Source of the DNA: Flavobacterium sp. UBA7663
Lineage (GTDB): Bacteria > Bacteroidota > Bacteroidia > Flavobacteriales > Flavobacteriaceae
NCBI RefSeq assembly: GCF_002483315.1
Contig: NZ_DLHR01000016.1
Location: 110,599-174,598, forward strand
Direction of reading: 5' to 3'
Length of the DNA: 64,000 nucleotides
Shown: one piece after another, positions 49,977 through 59,873 of the stretch
How positions within the stretch are numbered: the stretch's first letter is position 1
How the letters are laid out: every line of letters begins with the position of its first letter
Notes under the pieces: model-generated
What the model was told of the DNA's origin: nothing
What the model saw: the letters and a program-made list of their open reading frames with translations, nothing else
The model's database searches: none
Made by a program: the position numbers and the translations under genes

Positions 49977-51152
49977 TTAATCGATAATTATCTTCTTATT
50001 TATTTCTGCATTTTCAGAAGTTACATTTACCAAATACATTCCTTTTGATAAATTAGAAATATTGATTCTTTCAATAATGCTAGGATTTTCAATAGTTGAA
50101 GTAAAAACTACTTTTCCATTAATATCTACAATCTTAATCGCGCTTTTTTGATTGGTTAATTTTCCAAAATTGATATTTAAAATCTCCTTAGTAGGATTTG
50201 GGAAAAAACTCATCTGTGAATCATTATCAAATGTATTTGTTCCTAAAGTGGTAGATGCAATTGCAAAGTGAAGTACAGCTCCTGTTGCCGCTTTTGCCAC
50301 ATTAAAATTATAAACTGGATCCATATTAACCAATAAATCCGTTGGCGAATGTGGATGAGTTGATTCGTTGGTCTCAAAAAAACCAGTTATTATCTCATTA
50401 TTTTCTTCAAAAGGCATATAATCTGAAGCATAAGCATACGACAAAACACCATTTAACGGCGAATATAATTCAACACAATTAATCAATTCATTTGTCATCG
50501 TGTTTGACGCAGCATTATTTGAACTTGGATTACCTGTATCACGCTCGCAAGTAATTGAATTATTTGTCATTCCAGCAATTCCACCTACTTCATCAATATT
50601 GAAAACCAATTTTATATTCATTTTTGGAGTTGTGCCATTTACAATCGTATTTACGTAATGCTGACTTCCCAACAAACCATCTTCTTCTCCACTAAAATTG
50701 ATAAATTTTATAGAATATTCAGTTGGAACATTTTGTAATAAACGTGCAACTTCAAGAATCGTTGCAATTCCGCTACCATTATCATTTGTTCCTGATCCAG
50801 AAACTGAATCGTAATGACCACAAACAATAACATAAATATTTGGATAAACCGTACCTACTTTTGTCAAAATTAAATTCTTACAAGTAAAGCCTGAATTTGT
50901 AAAAGTATCTTCTTGCAATTGACCAGCCGCATAACCATAACTTAAGTATTTATTTCGCAGCCAATTATATGTATTTTCTAAGGCAGGAGTTCCTCTTCTT
51001 TTAACACCAAAAGCTTCAAATTCAGTTAAAGAATTTGTAATATTCGTTTGGGAAGCCTGATTCACAATATCTTGATATTGCTGAATAAAAGTTTGAGAAA
51101 ATGATAAATTAGCAACAAGTACTAATAAAAGTAATGCTTTTTTTGTTTTCAT
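49977..51152 (-). CDS. Secreted M28 metallopeptidase with T9SS sorting domain
   Basis: A 391-residue exported zinc aminopeptidase. After the signal peptide (1-19), the M28 core carries zinc ligands in GHYDSVSGSGTNDNGSG (about 113-129), the catalytic Glu in FSGEEDGLLGSQHY (about 155-168) and a distal Asp in FNIDEVGG. The last 80 residues (FFPNPTKEILNINFG ... GMYLVNVTSENAEINKKIIID) are a type A T9SS C-terminal domain, so it is exported across the outer membrane by type IX secretion. A TATATTTG promoter lies 41 bases before the ATG. Confidence 0.92.
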   Translation of the reverse strand: MKTKKALLLLVLVANLSFSQTFIQQYQDIVNQASQTNITNSLTEFEAFGVKRRGTPALENTYNWLRNKYLSYGYAAGQLQEDTFTNSGFTCKNLILTKVGTVYPNIYVIVCGHYDSVSGSGTNDNGSGIATILEVARLLQNVPTEYSIKFINFSGEEDGLLGSQHYVNTIVNGTTPKMNIKLVFNIDEVGGIAGMTNNSITCERDTGNPSSNNAASNTMTNELINCVELYSPLNGVLSYAYASDYMPFEENNEIITGFFETNESTHPHSPTDLLVNMDPVYNFNVAKAATGAVLHFAIASTTLGTNTFDNDSQMSFFPNPTKEILNINFGKLTNQKSAIKIVDINGKVVFTSTIENPSIIERINISNLSKGMYLVNVTSENAEINKKIIID

Positions 51153-51192
51153 GTAGTTATGTTTTATTAGAGATTTGGGGAAACTCTTAGAA

Positions 51193-51200
51193 CAAATATA
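51193..51200 (-). promoter_or_regulatory. -7 promoter element for the M28 peptidase
   Basis: TATATTTG on the minus strand, 40 bases before the ATG. Confidence 0.45.
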
Positions 51201-51231
51201 TAATTTATTCTGTAATGAAAAAATCTTAGCT

Positions 51232-51239
51232 TAACTTTG
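51232..51239 (+). promoter_or_regulatory. -7 promoter element for uvrB
   Basis: TAACTTTG followed by TAAC, 36 bases before the ATG. Confidence 0.5.
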
Positions 51240-51275
51240 TAACTTTACATATATTAAACTCTCTAGCTTTAGTTA

Positions 51276-53264
51276 ATGAAATTCCAAGTCGTATCCGAAT
51301 ATAAGCCCACTGGTGACCAACCACAAGCCATTGAAAAACTTTCAAAAGGCATTTTAAATGGTGAAAAGTACCAAACATTATTAGGTGTAACCGGTTCTGG
51401 AAAAACATTTACTGTAGCAAATGTGGTGCAAGAAGTACAGCGTCCAACTTTAGTTTTAGCGCATAACAAAACACTGGCAGCACAATTATATTCTGAATTC
51501 AAGCAGTTTTTCCCCAATAATTCGGTACAGTATTTTGTTTCGTATTATGACTATTACCAACCTGAAGCTTTTATTCCCGTTACCGGAACTTATATTGAGA
51601 AAGATTTATCCATTAACGAAGAATTAGAAAAGCTGCGTTTAAGTACAACTTCTGCCCTACTTTCGGGTCGAAGAGATATTATTGTAATCTCATCAGTTTC
51701 TTGTTTGTATGGAATTGGAAATCCAGTTGAGTTTCAAAAAAACGTAATCAATTTAGAAACAGGTCAGCAAATTTCTCGTACCAAATTATTACATCAATTA
51801 GTTCAAAGTTTATATTCGAGAACTGAAGCTGATTTTGCTGCAGGAAATTTCAGAATCAAAGGCGATATTGTGGAAATCTTTCCAAGTTATGGCGATGAAC
51901 CGTTCCGAATTCACTTTTTTGGTGATGAAATCGAAGAAATTGAAGCCTATGATCCAAAAACATCGCAAGTCATTGAAAAGTATGAAAAACTAACCATTTA
52001 TCCAGCGAATATGTTTGTGACTTCGCCAGACGTGTTACAAAATGCGATTTGGGCTATCCAACAAGATTTGGTAAAACAAGTTGATTATTTCAAAGAAATT
52101 GGCAAACATTTAGAAGCAAAACGATTAGAAGAACGTACCAATTTCGATTTAGAAATGATTCGCGAATTAGGTTATTGTTCTGGAATCGAAAACTATTCTC
52201 GTTATTTAGACGGAAGAGAACCTGGAACCAGACCTTTCTGTTTATTAGATTATTTTCCAGATGATTTTTTAATGGTTGTCGATGAAAGTCACGTTACTAT
52301 TTCGCAAGTGCATGCCATGTATGGTGGTGATAGAAGTCGTAAAGAAAACTTAGTAGAATATGGTTTTAGATTGCCCGCTGCGATGGACAATCGCCCACTA
52401 AAATTTGAAGAATTTGAAGCCTTGCAAAATCAGGTTATTTATGTTTCGGCAACACCTGCTGATTATGAATTACAGAAAACCGAAGGCGTTTATATAGAAC
52501 AAGTTATTCGTCCAACAGGATTATTGGATCCTATCATTGAAATTCGTCCAAGTGCGAATCAAATTGACGATTTAATTGAAGAAATTCAATTGCGATGCGA
52601 AGCCGACGAACGTGTCTTGGTGACTACTTTAACCAAACGTATGGCGGAAGAATTGGCAAAATATCTAACAAAAGTTTCGATTCGTTGTCGTTATATTCAC
52701 TCGGATGTTGATACGTTAGAACGTGTGGAAATCATGCAAGATTTACGTAAAGGAATTTTTGATGTGTTAATTGGTGTCAACTTACTACGTGAAGGTTTAG
52801 ATTTACCAGAAGTATCATTAGTTGCGATTTTGGATGCTGATAAAGAAGGTTTTTTGAGAAGTCATCGTTCGTTAACGCAAACTGTGGGTCGTGCTGCTCG
52901 TAACGTAAATGGAAAAGCGATTATGTATGCGGATAAAATTACGAATTCGATGCAAAAAACGATTGACGAAACCAACTACAGAAGACAAAAACAAATCGAT
53001 TACAATACCAAACACGGATTAGCGCCAAAAGCTTTAAATAAAAGTTTAGGAAGCGCTTTAGGAAACAATTCTGTATCGACACAATATTATGAAAATCAAG
53101 CTTTAAAAGCCGCTGAGCCAGAAAGTTTGTATTTATCAAAACCAGAAATAGAAAAGAAAATAAGAGACATGCGTAAAATGATGGAAAAAGCCGCAAAAGA
53201 ATTAGACTTTATGCAAGCAGCCAAATTACGTGATGATATAAAAGCATTGCAAGAAAAATTGTAA
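51276..53264 (+). CDS. uvrB: Excinuclease ABC subunit B
   Basis: A 662-residue nucleotide-excision repair helicase that works with UvrA and UvrC on damaged DNA. Walker A GVTGSGKT is at 37-44, the damage-probing beta hairpin YYDYYQPEAFIP at 90-101, the Walker B-like VVDESHVT in the middle, and the C-terminal UVR motif (IEKKIRDMRKMMEKAAKELD) at about 620-660 binds UvrC. Length and order match UvrB. No SOS box could be judged. It is followed by a DMP19-like gene. Confidence 0.97.
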   Translation: MKFQVVSEYKPTGDQPQAIEKLSKGILNGEKYQTLLGVTGSGKTFTVANVVQEVQRPTLVLAHNKTLAAQLYSEFKQFFPNNSVQYFVSYYDYYQPEAFIPVTGTYIEKDLSINEELEKLRLSTTSALLSGRRDIIVISSVSCLYGIGNPVEFQKNVINLETGQQISRTKLLHQLVQSLYSRTEADFAAGNFRIKGDIVEIFPSYGDEPFRIHFFGDEIEEIEAYDPKTSQVIEKYEKLTIYPANMFVTSPDVLQNAIWAIQQDLVKQVDYFKEIGKHLEAKRLEERTNFDLEMIRELGYCSGIENYSRYLDGREPGTRPFCLLDYFPDDFLMVVDESHVTISQVHAMYGGDRSRKENLVEYGFRLPAAMDNRPLKFEEFEALQNQVIYVSATPADYELQKTEGVYIEQVIRPTGLLDPIIEIRPSANQIDDLIEEIQLRCEADERVLVTTLTKRMAEELAKYLTKVSIRCRYIHSDVDTLERVEIMQDLRKGIFDVLIGVNLLREGLDLPEVSLVAILDADKEGFLRSHRSLTQTVGRAARNVNGKAIMYADKITNSMQKTIDETNYRRQKQIDYNTKHGLAPKALNKSLGSALGNNSVSTQYYENQALKAAEPESLYLSKPEIEKKIRDMRKMMEKAAKELDFMQAAKLRDDIKALQEKL

Positions 53265-53300
53265 TTTAGTTATTAGTTTAAAATCATTAATAAAAATAGT

Positions 53301-53774
53301 ATGAGCAAAATTGAAAACATTCTAAAATTAGAAGACGAAATCAAAATCATTGAAGCTATTGGAGAAATCATTTGGCAGAAAAAAGAAGAAACAGAAGATT
53401 TCTCTTCGTTAACCGATGAAGAAAAAGTATTCGTTTTTGTAGATTTATTTGAAGGTGCTATGGGAGAAGGCGGTTTTCAGTTTTTCTTCAGTTCAGAAGC
53501 GGGTGATTTTGCAGAAGAAGTTATCACATCATACAAGGAAATTAAAGCCTTTAAAACAGCTGAATTGATTTCAAAAGCATTGAGTTTATTCCCTGCTAAA
53601 ACATATTCTCCAGATGTAGAAAAAAGAATAGAATTCATCGAAAAAGCAGACGAAAATATCATTTCTGGTTGGGAAGACTTAGACGAATTATTCTTTGAAG
53701 ACGAAACCGAAGAAGACATTGTGACGTTAATCGTAGATTACATTAAGGCTAATGAAAATCAGTTTGGAGCTTAA
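53301..53774 (+). CDS. DMP19/DUF4375-like acidic protein
   Basis: A 157-residue, strongly acidic soluble protein. The core GGFQFFFSSEAGDFAEEVITSYKEIKAFKTAELISKALSLFP matches the DUF4375/DMP19 family, whose neisserial founder is a DNA-mimic protein. The acidic surface suits such mimicry, but a role for this copy is inference. It follows uvrB by 36 bases and may be read with it. A fragment of its 3' end (53677-53740) is repeated downstream at 54907-54970. Confidence 0.8.
   Translation: MSKIENILKLEDEIKIIEAIGEIIWQKKEETEDFSSLTDEEKVFVFVDLFEGAMGEGGFQFFFSSEAGDFAEEVITSYKEIKAFKTAELISKALSLFPAKTYSPDVEKRIEFIEKADENIISGWEDLDELFFEDETEEDIVTLIVDYIKANENQFGA
53677..53740 (+). repeat. 64-bp repeat, copy 1 (inside the DMP19-like gene)
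   Basis: This in-frame piece of the DMP19-like gene matches 54907-54970 at 59 of 64 bases. The copies are 1230 bases apart in direct orientation and bracket one lipoprotein gene. Confidence 0.9.
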
Positions 53775-53925
53775 CTAGAAAAAAATCAAAGATTTAATCA
53801 AAATGATGGAAAAAAATCAAAGAGAATAGATTTCATATATGCATAAAAATTGATTCTTAAAATAAAATTTGCAAGATAAATCCTAATATTTTACTTTTAG
53901 CTAATTAATTATTATAAATTCAAAA

Positions 53926-54816
53926 ATGAAAAAAATTATTTCTCTCATTGCATGTTTTGTAATTCTAACATCATGTTCAAGTGATTCTTCTGATGAATCT
54001 CCATTAACAGGCTCGATGACAGCTACGATAGATGGGCAAAATTGGAGTTCTAATCTAGCTGTTGCAGCAGTTCAATCTGTTAATTTTGATGAAATTAATG
54101 GCAGTGTACTTCAAATTTTAGGTACTGCATCAAATTCTTCATCGTTAGCCATCAATATTCCTTTACAGAATTTATCAGTAGGAACTTACACTTTTAATGG
54201 ATTCGATGCAGATGGAAATTTAAGTTATAACACCATGGACGACTCGTATAGTTCTGATGAAACGGATGGAACATTCACAATAACAATCAGTTCTTATAAC
54301 ATTGCCAATGGAACAATTTCAGGAACTTTTAGTGGAACCTTAATTGGATTTGACACGCCAACAGAAATATCAGTTACTAACGGTACTTTTAATAACATTA
54401 CAGTTATTAGCCAACAATTATATTCTAACGGAAATATGTCATTAAAATTAAATAGTGGTAGTGTTTTCAATATGGATTCGGATAATAGTGATGGAAAGCA
54501 TTTAATGATTCAACAAGTTAGTGAAGCTAATAAAATAGTTGTGTACGGATACAATACAAATCTTGGTGCTGATTATGGTATTTATTCTATAATGATTCCT
54601 GAAAATGCTACAGTAGGTTCACATACTATTGATGGGAATAGTTATGATGCTGGATTCAATAATAATTCTAATATTGATTATACAACAACAGGAGGTACCA
54701 TAAACATTACATCTCATTCTGGAAATACAATTGTAGGAACTTTTAATTTCACTGCAACTGGGAATTCCCAAACCATGACTATTTCTCAAGGTAATTTTAG
54801 TATTACTTATAACTAA
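53926..54816 (+). CDS. Lipoprotein with two beta-sandwich repeats (DUF6252-like)
   Basis: A 296-residue protein with a lipoprotein signal (lipobox LTSC, Cys17) and a Ser/Asp linker. Two similar beta domains follow, about 30-150 and 160-296, each beginning with a strand such as GSMTATIDGQNWSS or GNMSLKLNSGSVFNMDSD and ending in a TGTF/NGTF-type strand. I recognise this as the DUF6252 type. It is probably surface-exposed. The gene lies between two direct copies of a DMP19-gene fragment, a sign that it was inserted or duplicated with a neighbour. Function unknown. Confidence 0.7.
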   Translation: MKKIISLIACFVILTSCSSDSSDESPLTGSMTATIDGQNWSSNLAVAAVQSVNFDEINGSVLQILGTASNSSSLAINIPLQNLSVGTYTFNGFDADGNLSYNTMDDSYSSDETDGTFTITISSYNIANGTISGTFSGTLIGFDTPTEISVTNGTFNNITVISQQLYSNGNMSLKLNSGSVFNMDSDNSDGKHLMIQQVSEANKIVVYGYNTNLGADYGIYSIMIPENATVGSHTIDGNSYDAGFNNNSNIDYTTTGGTINITSHSGNTIVGTFNFTATGNSQTMTISQGNFSITYN

Positions 54817-54849
54817 AAAAAGAGAGTGCTTGTTCACTCTCTTTTTTTT
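54815..54849 (+). terminator. Terminator after the lipoprotein gene
   Basis: AGAGAGTG (54821-54828) pairs with CACTCTCT (54835-54842), flanked by A and T tracts. Confidence 0.85.
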
Positions 54850-54906
54850 AAGCGTTTTTTTAAAATGGTTAAAAAGCATCTTCATGTAAGATTCTTGATT
54901 AAAAGT

Positions 54907-54970
54907 ACTTAGACGAATTATTCTTTGAAGACGAAACCGAAGAAAATATCGTAACGTTAATCGTGGATTA
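54907..54970 (+). pseudogene. Truncated DMP19-like gene remnant (64-bp repeat, copy 2)
   Basis: Reads YLDELFFEDETEENIVTLIVD then a stop in the frame of the DMP19-like gene. Against copy 1 it differs at five bases: three are silent, one is Asp to Asn, and one base just past the unit turns Tyr to stop. The mostly silent pattern suggests it came from a diverged homologue rather than a fresh duplication. No start or upstream part is present. Confidence 0.75.
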
Positions 54971-55037
54971 AATAAGAAACAACAGTCATAATTTTTAATT
55001 AAAAAACTAATGTTTTTTTTATGTACGCTTATTTTTT

Positions 55038-55045
55038 TATGTTTG
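55038..55045 (+). promoter_or_regulatory. -7 promoter element for the giant T9SS protein
   Basis: TATGTTTG, 32 bases before the ATG at 55078. Confidence 0.45.
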
Positions 55046-55077
55046 TTACTTAATTAGTCCAAAAATCAATCAAAATT

Positions 55078-58000
55078 ATGATAAAAAAAATAACCCTAAC
55101 CGTTTTTGTGATTGCCATCTTATTGTCTTCCTATTTTTTAATTCCCTCACATCGTGAAAATATAATTGAAAAAAAGACAAATAGATCAGTTCAGGAAATA
55201 AAAGTTAATGGAAAAACAGATTCAAAACAAAATTTAACTTCCAATAATAAAAAAAGCCTCTTAATTACTGAGAAATCAGATGAATTTAATGAATCAGATA
55301 AAAAAAATTCGACTGGATCAAATTCAAAGATTAAAAGAAAAGTAGTTTATGTAAAACAAGCTGGAAAGAAGAAAACTCTAGAAGAAAGAGCTTTATTTAA
55401 TGAAGGTAGACTTTTGTATGAATATTACAGACAAGTAAATCCATTAACTGGTAGAATTTCTGCAAATGATAAATTGCAAGAAACTATTCAATCTGAGAGA
55501 GCTGAACTTTCTTTTAATAGTGAAACTTCAAGAGCATCTGGACCAAGTTTTATAAATAGAGGACCTGGTAATTTAGGAGGTAGAACTAGAAGTGTTGTTT
55601 TTGATCTTAATGATGCTACTGGAAACACTATTCTTGCTGGTGCTATCAGTGGTGGGGTTTTTAAAACTATTAATGGTGGTACTTCATGGACTAAAATTTC
55701 TTCTCAAAGTGCCCAACACAACGTATCATCAATTGCTCAAGATCCAAGAGTTGGTTTTCGTAATATTTGGTACTATAGTACTGGAGAAGGTTTGGGCAAT
55801 AGTGCCAGTTTAAGCGGTGCTTTTTATGCTGGACATGGTATTTGGAGATCAACAGATAGTGGTAACACATGGACACAAATGTCATTTCCTGCGGCCAACC
55901 AAGAATTTACTTTTGACCAAAGATTTGATATTATAACTAAAATAGCTGTACATCCTGCAACTGGAGATTTATTTGTTGCCGCTTTAGGTGCCATTTATCG
56001 ATTTGATATTTCTGCTGGTACTTGGATTACTGAAACAGCTGCAACAGGTGGTTTCAATACATCTCATCTTACTGATGTAGTTATCACAAGTGGAGGAAGA
56101 GTTTATGCTGCCTTTTCAGGATCGGGACCTGCTGCTAATGAAGGAATTTGGACTAGCAATAATGCTACTGGAGCTGCTGCAGGAACTTGGACTAGAATTG
56201 CAAATGATGGAACTCCAACAGGTTGGAATCAAACAGGAAGAGCTGTTTTAGGATTAGCTCCTTCTGATCAAAATTTATTGTACGTACTTTATCTTTCAGA
56301 TGCTTCTACTCCATCACCTGGCGACTCTGATCTTTGGCGTTGGAATCAAGGAACTGCTACATGGACCAACTTTTCTTCTAAAATTCCAGATGAACCAGGA
56401 GGAAGTGCTGGAAATGACCCTTTTAATTCTCAAGGAGCATACGATTTAGTAGTTTCTGTAAAACCTGATAATGAAAATTTTATCGTAATCGGTGGAACTA
56501 ACGCTTACAAAATAAACAATATTAATACTGATGCTTTCGTTAGAATTGGAGGATATGATGGACCATCAACATATGCTTTATGGAATAATGGAGGTGGAAC
56601 AAATCATCACCCAGATGTACATGCACTCGAATTTAATCCATTCAGCCCTAATGTGCTTTTCTCAGGAACAGACGGTGGTATTCATAAAACTATTGACTTG
56701 AATGCAGCTACTGTGGGTTGGACGAATCTAAATAATAATTATCAAACCTACCAATACTATCATGTTAACATCGACCCATTAAGTGGTTCTGATGGAGTAA
56801 TTGGTGGCGCTCAAGATAATGGAACTACAGCTGGCGGTACAATCTTTGGCGAAGCTAATTTAACAAACATGAGTTCTGTTTTTAGCGGTGATGGTGTAGC
56901 AGCTGCTATTTCAAGAGATAATGCATGTATTCCATTTTTTATGGGGTCTCAAGGAGGAAGAATTTACCGTGACTGCCCTACTGCGGCTACAATAACACCA
57001 ACAGGTTCAACTAGTGAATTCGTTACTTATTTTCATTTAGACCAAAGTAATAACAATGCCTTGTATTATGCTGGTGAAAATACGTTATGGAGAACTACAA
57101 ATTCTTCAGCTGTTACTGCAGGAACTTGGACCAATTTAGGAACAACTGCATTACAAGGAGATGCAGATTTTTTCCAAAAATTTTCAACCACTTGGGGAGC
57201 CTACAATCCAGCTACTAGTTATCTTTTATTAGGTGGAGATGAAGGACATATTTATAGATTAAATGACCCACAAAATGCAGCTAGTTTTGCTGCTGCTGTT
57301 GACATAACACCTCCTGGCGCTACACTAGGTTTTCCATCTATCGTAACTGGATTGGCAATTCATCCTACAAATAGAGATATTGTATTAGCTACTTATTCAA
57401 ACTATGGAACCCAAAGTATTTTTTTAACAACTAATGCAACTGCTGCTACTCCTATTTGGACATTAGTAGAAAGAAATATTTCAAGTTTATCTGTTCGATC
57501 TGCTGCAATTGCAGAAGTTGGAGGTCAAACCATTTATTACGTAGGTACAAGTAGAGGTTTATTCAGTACAACAGATCCTCTGACAACTGATTGGACCAGA
57601 GAGGCTCCAGATGAAATTGGATTTGCATTAGTAAGTTCTTTAGTTTACAGACCAGCTGATTACAAACTACTTATCGGAACACATGGTAATGGTATGTATG
57701 AGCTAACCTTAACATTATGTAATGGAAATTCAACTACTTGGAATGGAAGCTCTTGGTCAAGTGGTGCTCCTACTGCGGGTGTTGAAGCAAATTTTACAGG
57801 AAATTATAATTCTACTGGTAATTTATCAGCTTGTACTGTAAATATTTCAAACAATGCACAAGTAACATTTAATAGTGGTCATACACTTATTATAGGTGGT
57901 GGATTAACTGTGGATGCTGGTTCAAACTTAATTATTGAGAACAATGGTGCTTTGAGACAAATTAACAAAGATTCAAACCTAGGTTCAATAACTGTGAAAA

Positions 58001-59286
58001 GAAACTCCACTTCAATGGTTCGATTAGATTACACAGCTTGGTCATCACCTGTTGTTGGTCAACAACTGCAATCTTTCTCACCAAATACCTTACCTAATCG
58101 TTTTTACGAATACCTTTTTACAGGAACTACTACCCCAACAGCTTATAATTCGGTAAATGCAACTACTAATTTTACTCCTGGAAAAGGATATATGATTAGA
58201 GCTGATAATACTCTAATAAGTGCTACAGTTCATAACGGTCAATTTAGTGGTATTCCTTCTAATGGAGATATCAACCAAAGTGTTGGTCTAGGATATAACC
58301 TTCTAGGGAATCCTTATGCATCTCCTATTAATGCTAATGTTTTCTTAGGTAAAAATCCAAATATAGGTACATTGTATTTTTGGACAAATACAACACCTGC
58401 TAGTTCGGGTTCTTATCCACAAAACAATTTTGCATCTTACACTACTCTTGGAGGTACGGCTGCGTTTGCTAGTAGCAAAATTCCTAATGGAACTATACAA
58501 ACAGGACAAGGATTTTATATTAATGCAACTTCTGCGGGCACTGCGTATTTTGAAAACAAACAACGTGTTGATGCCTCAACAAGCACGCAATTCTTTAGAA
58601 ACAATATTGTTGAATTGAATAAAAGCAGATTTTGGATCAACTTTAATGATGACAACACTTCATATAACCAAATTTTAATTGGTTACATGGATGGTGCTAC
58701 TCAAAATTATGACAATCAAATAGACGGTAGACCTTTAGATACTTCAAAATCGATGCTTTACAGTATCATTGATGATGAACCATTTGTAATTCAAGGAAAA
58801 TCAAATCCATTTATGGTTGAAGACATTGTACCATTAGGCTTTAAAGCTTTAAATTCTGGTAATTTTAAAATTGAAATCGATTCAACTGATGGTGTATTTA
58901 GCAATCAGCATATTTATCTTAAAGATAAACTATCTGATATTACTCACAATCTTTCAAATGGAGCCTATAATTTTACTTCAGAAATTGGAACATTTGATAA
59001 TCGTTTTGAGATAGTATACCAAAATGAAACGCTTGGTATTGGTGATAATAATACGAACGAAACAGAAATAAAAATCTACACTAATGAAGAAGGAATTACT
59101 GTTTTGGCTTCAGAAAACATTAGAGAAGTTATTGTTTACAATGTTTTAGGAAGCGTTTTATATGAAAATAAAAACATTGCCGCTAAAGAATTACAAATCA
59201 AAAATATTTTAGCTTCTAAACAAGCTTTAATTATAAAAGTTTTAGATATTAATGGTAATTCCAAAACATCAAAACTCATTTATTAA
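55078..59286 (+). CDS. Giant secreted T9SS protein with Asp-box beta-propeller
   Basis: A 1402-residue exported protein. Residues 1-24 are a signal peptide, followed by a Lys/Ser-rich linker (about 25-130). The body (about 160-880) has propeller features with Asp-box/BNR repeats such as FKTINGGTSWTKIS and RSTDSGNTWTQM, as in VPS10/sialidase-type proteins. A second beta-rich part (about 890-1310) follows. The last 75 residues (IKIYTNEEGITVLAS ... LIY) are a type A T9SS C-terminal domain, so it is likely anchored on the cell surface. No sialidase catalytic set is visible, so an adhesive role is a fair inference. Confidence 0.85.
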   Translation: MIKKITLTVFVIAILLSSYFLIPSHRENIIEKKTNRSVQEIKVNGKTDSKQNLTSNNKKSLLITEKSDEFNESDKKNSTGSNSKIKRKVVYVKQAGKKKTLEERALFNEGRLLYEYYRQVNPLTGRISANDKLQETIQSERAELSFNSETSRASGPSFINRGPGNLGGRTRSVVFDLNDATGNTILAGAISGGVFKTINGGTSWTKISSQSAQHNVSSIAQDPRVGFRNIWYYSTGEGLGNSASLSGAFYAGHGIWRSTDSGNTWTQMSFPAANQEFTFDQRFDIITKIAVHPATGDLFVAALGAIYRFDISAGTWITETAATGGFNTSHLTDVVITSGGRVYAAFSGSGPAANEGIWTSNNATGAAAGTWTRIANDGTPTGWNQTGRAVLGLAPSDQNLLYVLYLSDASTPSPGDSDLWRWNQGTATWTNFSSKIPDEPGGSAGNDPFNSQGAYDLVVSVKPDNENFIVIGGTNAYKINNINTDAFVRIGGYDGPSTYALWNNGGGTNHHPDVHALEFNPFSPNVLFSGTDGGIHKTIDLNAATVGWTNLNNNYQTYQYYHVNIDPLSGSDGVIGGAQDNGTTAGGTIFGEANLTNMSSVFSGDGVAAAISRDNACIPFFMGSQGGRIYRDCPTAATITPTGSTSEFVTYFHLDQSNNNALYYAGENTLWRTTNSSAVTAGTWTNLGTTALQGDADFFQKFSTTWGAYNPATSYLLLGGDEGHIYRLNDPQNAASFAAAVDITPPGATLGFPSIVTGLAIHPTNRDIVLATYSNYGTQSIFLTTNATAATPIWTLVERNISSLSVRSAAIAEVGGQTIYYVGTSRGLFSTTDPLTTDWTREAPDEIGFALVSSLVYRPADYKLLIGTHGNGMYELTLTLCNGNSTTWNGSSWSSGAPTAGVEANFTGNYNSTGNLSACTVNISNNAQVTFNSGHTLIIGGGLTVDAGSNLIIENNGALRQINKDSNLGSITVKRNSTSMVRLDYTAWSSPVVGQQLQSFSPNTLPNRFYEYLFTGTTTPTAYNSVNATTNFTPGKGYMIRADNTLISATVHNGQFSGIPSNGDINQSVGLGYNLLGNPYASPINANVFLGKNPNIGTLYFWTNTTPASSGSYPQNNFASYTTLGGTAAFASSKIPNGTIQTGQGFYINATSAGTAYFENKQRVDASTSTQFFRNNIVELNKSRFWINFNDDNTSYNQILIGYMDGATQNYDNQIDGRPLDTSKSMLYSIIDDEPFVIQGKSNPFMVEDIVPLGFKALNSGNFKIEIDSTDGVFSNQHIYLKDKLSDITHNLSNGAYNFTSEIGTFDNRFEIVYQNETLGIGDNNTNETEIKIYTNEEGITVLASENIREVIVYNVLGSVLYENKNIAAKELQIKNILASKQALIIKVLDINGNSKTSKLIY

Positions 59287-59299
59287 AATCAATTAATAC

Positions 59300-59333
59300 A
59301 AAAAAAAAGCTTCGAAATTTCGGAGCTTTTTTT
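59300..59333 (+). terminator. Terminator after the giant T9SS gene
   Basis: AAAAAAGCTTCGA pairs with TCGGAGCTTTTTT (one G-U), followed by T's. Confidence 0.8.
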
Positions 59334-59435
59334 ATGATTATAACTGTGAAAATTTTTATGAGACAATAAGTTTAATGCTTAATTGTTTTAAAATAAATTT
59401 AGTAATTTTAAACAATCAATCTTAAAACAAAAAGT

Positions 59436-59873
59436 ATGGCAACAGTAAACGTATATCTTACCTTTAATGGTAATACAGAAGAAGCTTTTAATTTTTACAA
59501 ATCGGTTTTTGGTGGCGAATTTACCTATATGGGTAGATTTAAAGATATGCCGGCCGATGAAAATTGTCCTCCGCCTAGCGAAGAAGAAGGCAATCGCATT
59601 ATGCATGTGAGTTTACCTATTAGTAAAGAAACCATTTTGATGGCAAGTGATAGCACTTCGTTTAGTGGCGATGTTACATTTGGGAATAATTTTTCAGTCT
59701 CTATTAATGCGGATAGCAAAGAAGAAGCCGATAGATTATTCAACGGACTTTCAGTAGGTGGAACAATTATTATGCCAATGGAAAAAACATTCTGGGGTGC
59801 TTATTTTGGAATGTTTACCGATAAATTTGGTGTAAACTGGATGGTAAATTTCGATGAAGTTCCAGCAAATTAA
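59436..59873 (+). CDS. VOC-family protein, PhnB-like
   Basis: A 145-residue vicinal-oxygen-chelate fold protein of the PhnB/DUF1338-free glyoxalase-like group. It shows VYLTFNGNTEEAFNFYKSVFGGEF at the start, then a MPMEKTFWGAYFGMFTDKFGVNWMVNF C-terminal half, typical of the PhnB type. The usual metal ligands are partly replaced, so it may not be a dioxygenase or glyoxalase. Function unknown. The last 4 bases overlap the convergent TerB-like gene. Confidence 0.88.
   Translation: MATVNVYLTFNGNTEEAFNFYKSVFGGEFTYMGRFKDMPADENCPPPSEEEGNRIMHVSLPISKETILMASDSTSFSGDVTFGNNFSVSINADSKEEADRLFNGLSVGGTIIMPMEKTFWGAYFGMFTDKFGVNWMVNFDEVPAN

Noticed and set aside
53775..53925. Small peptide gene in the gap after the DMP19-like gene
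   Set aside because: Only an 8-codon frame; the gap shows two copies of GAAAAAAATCAAAGA-like sequence and nothing coding.
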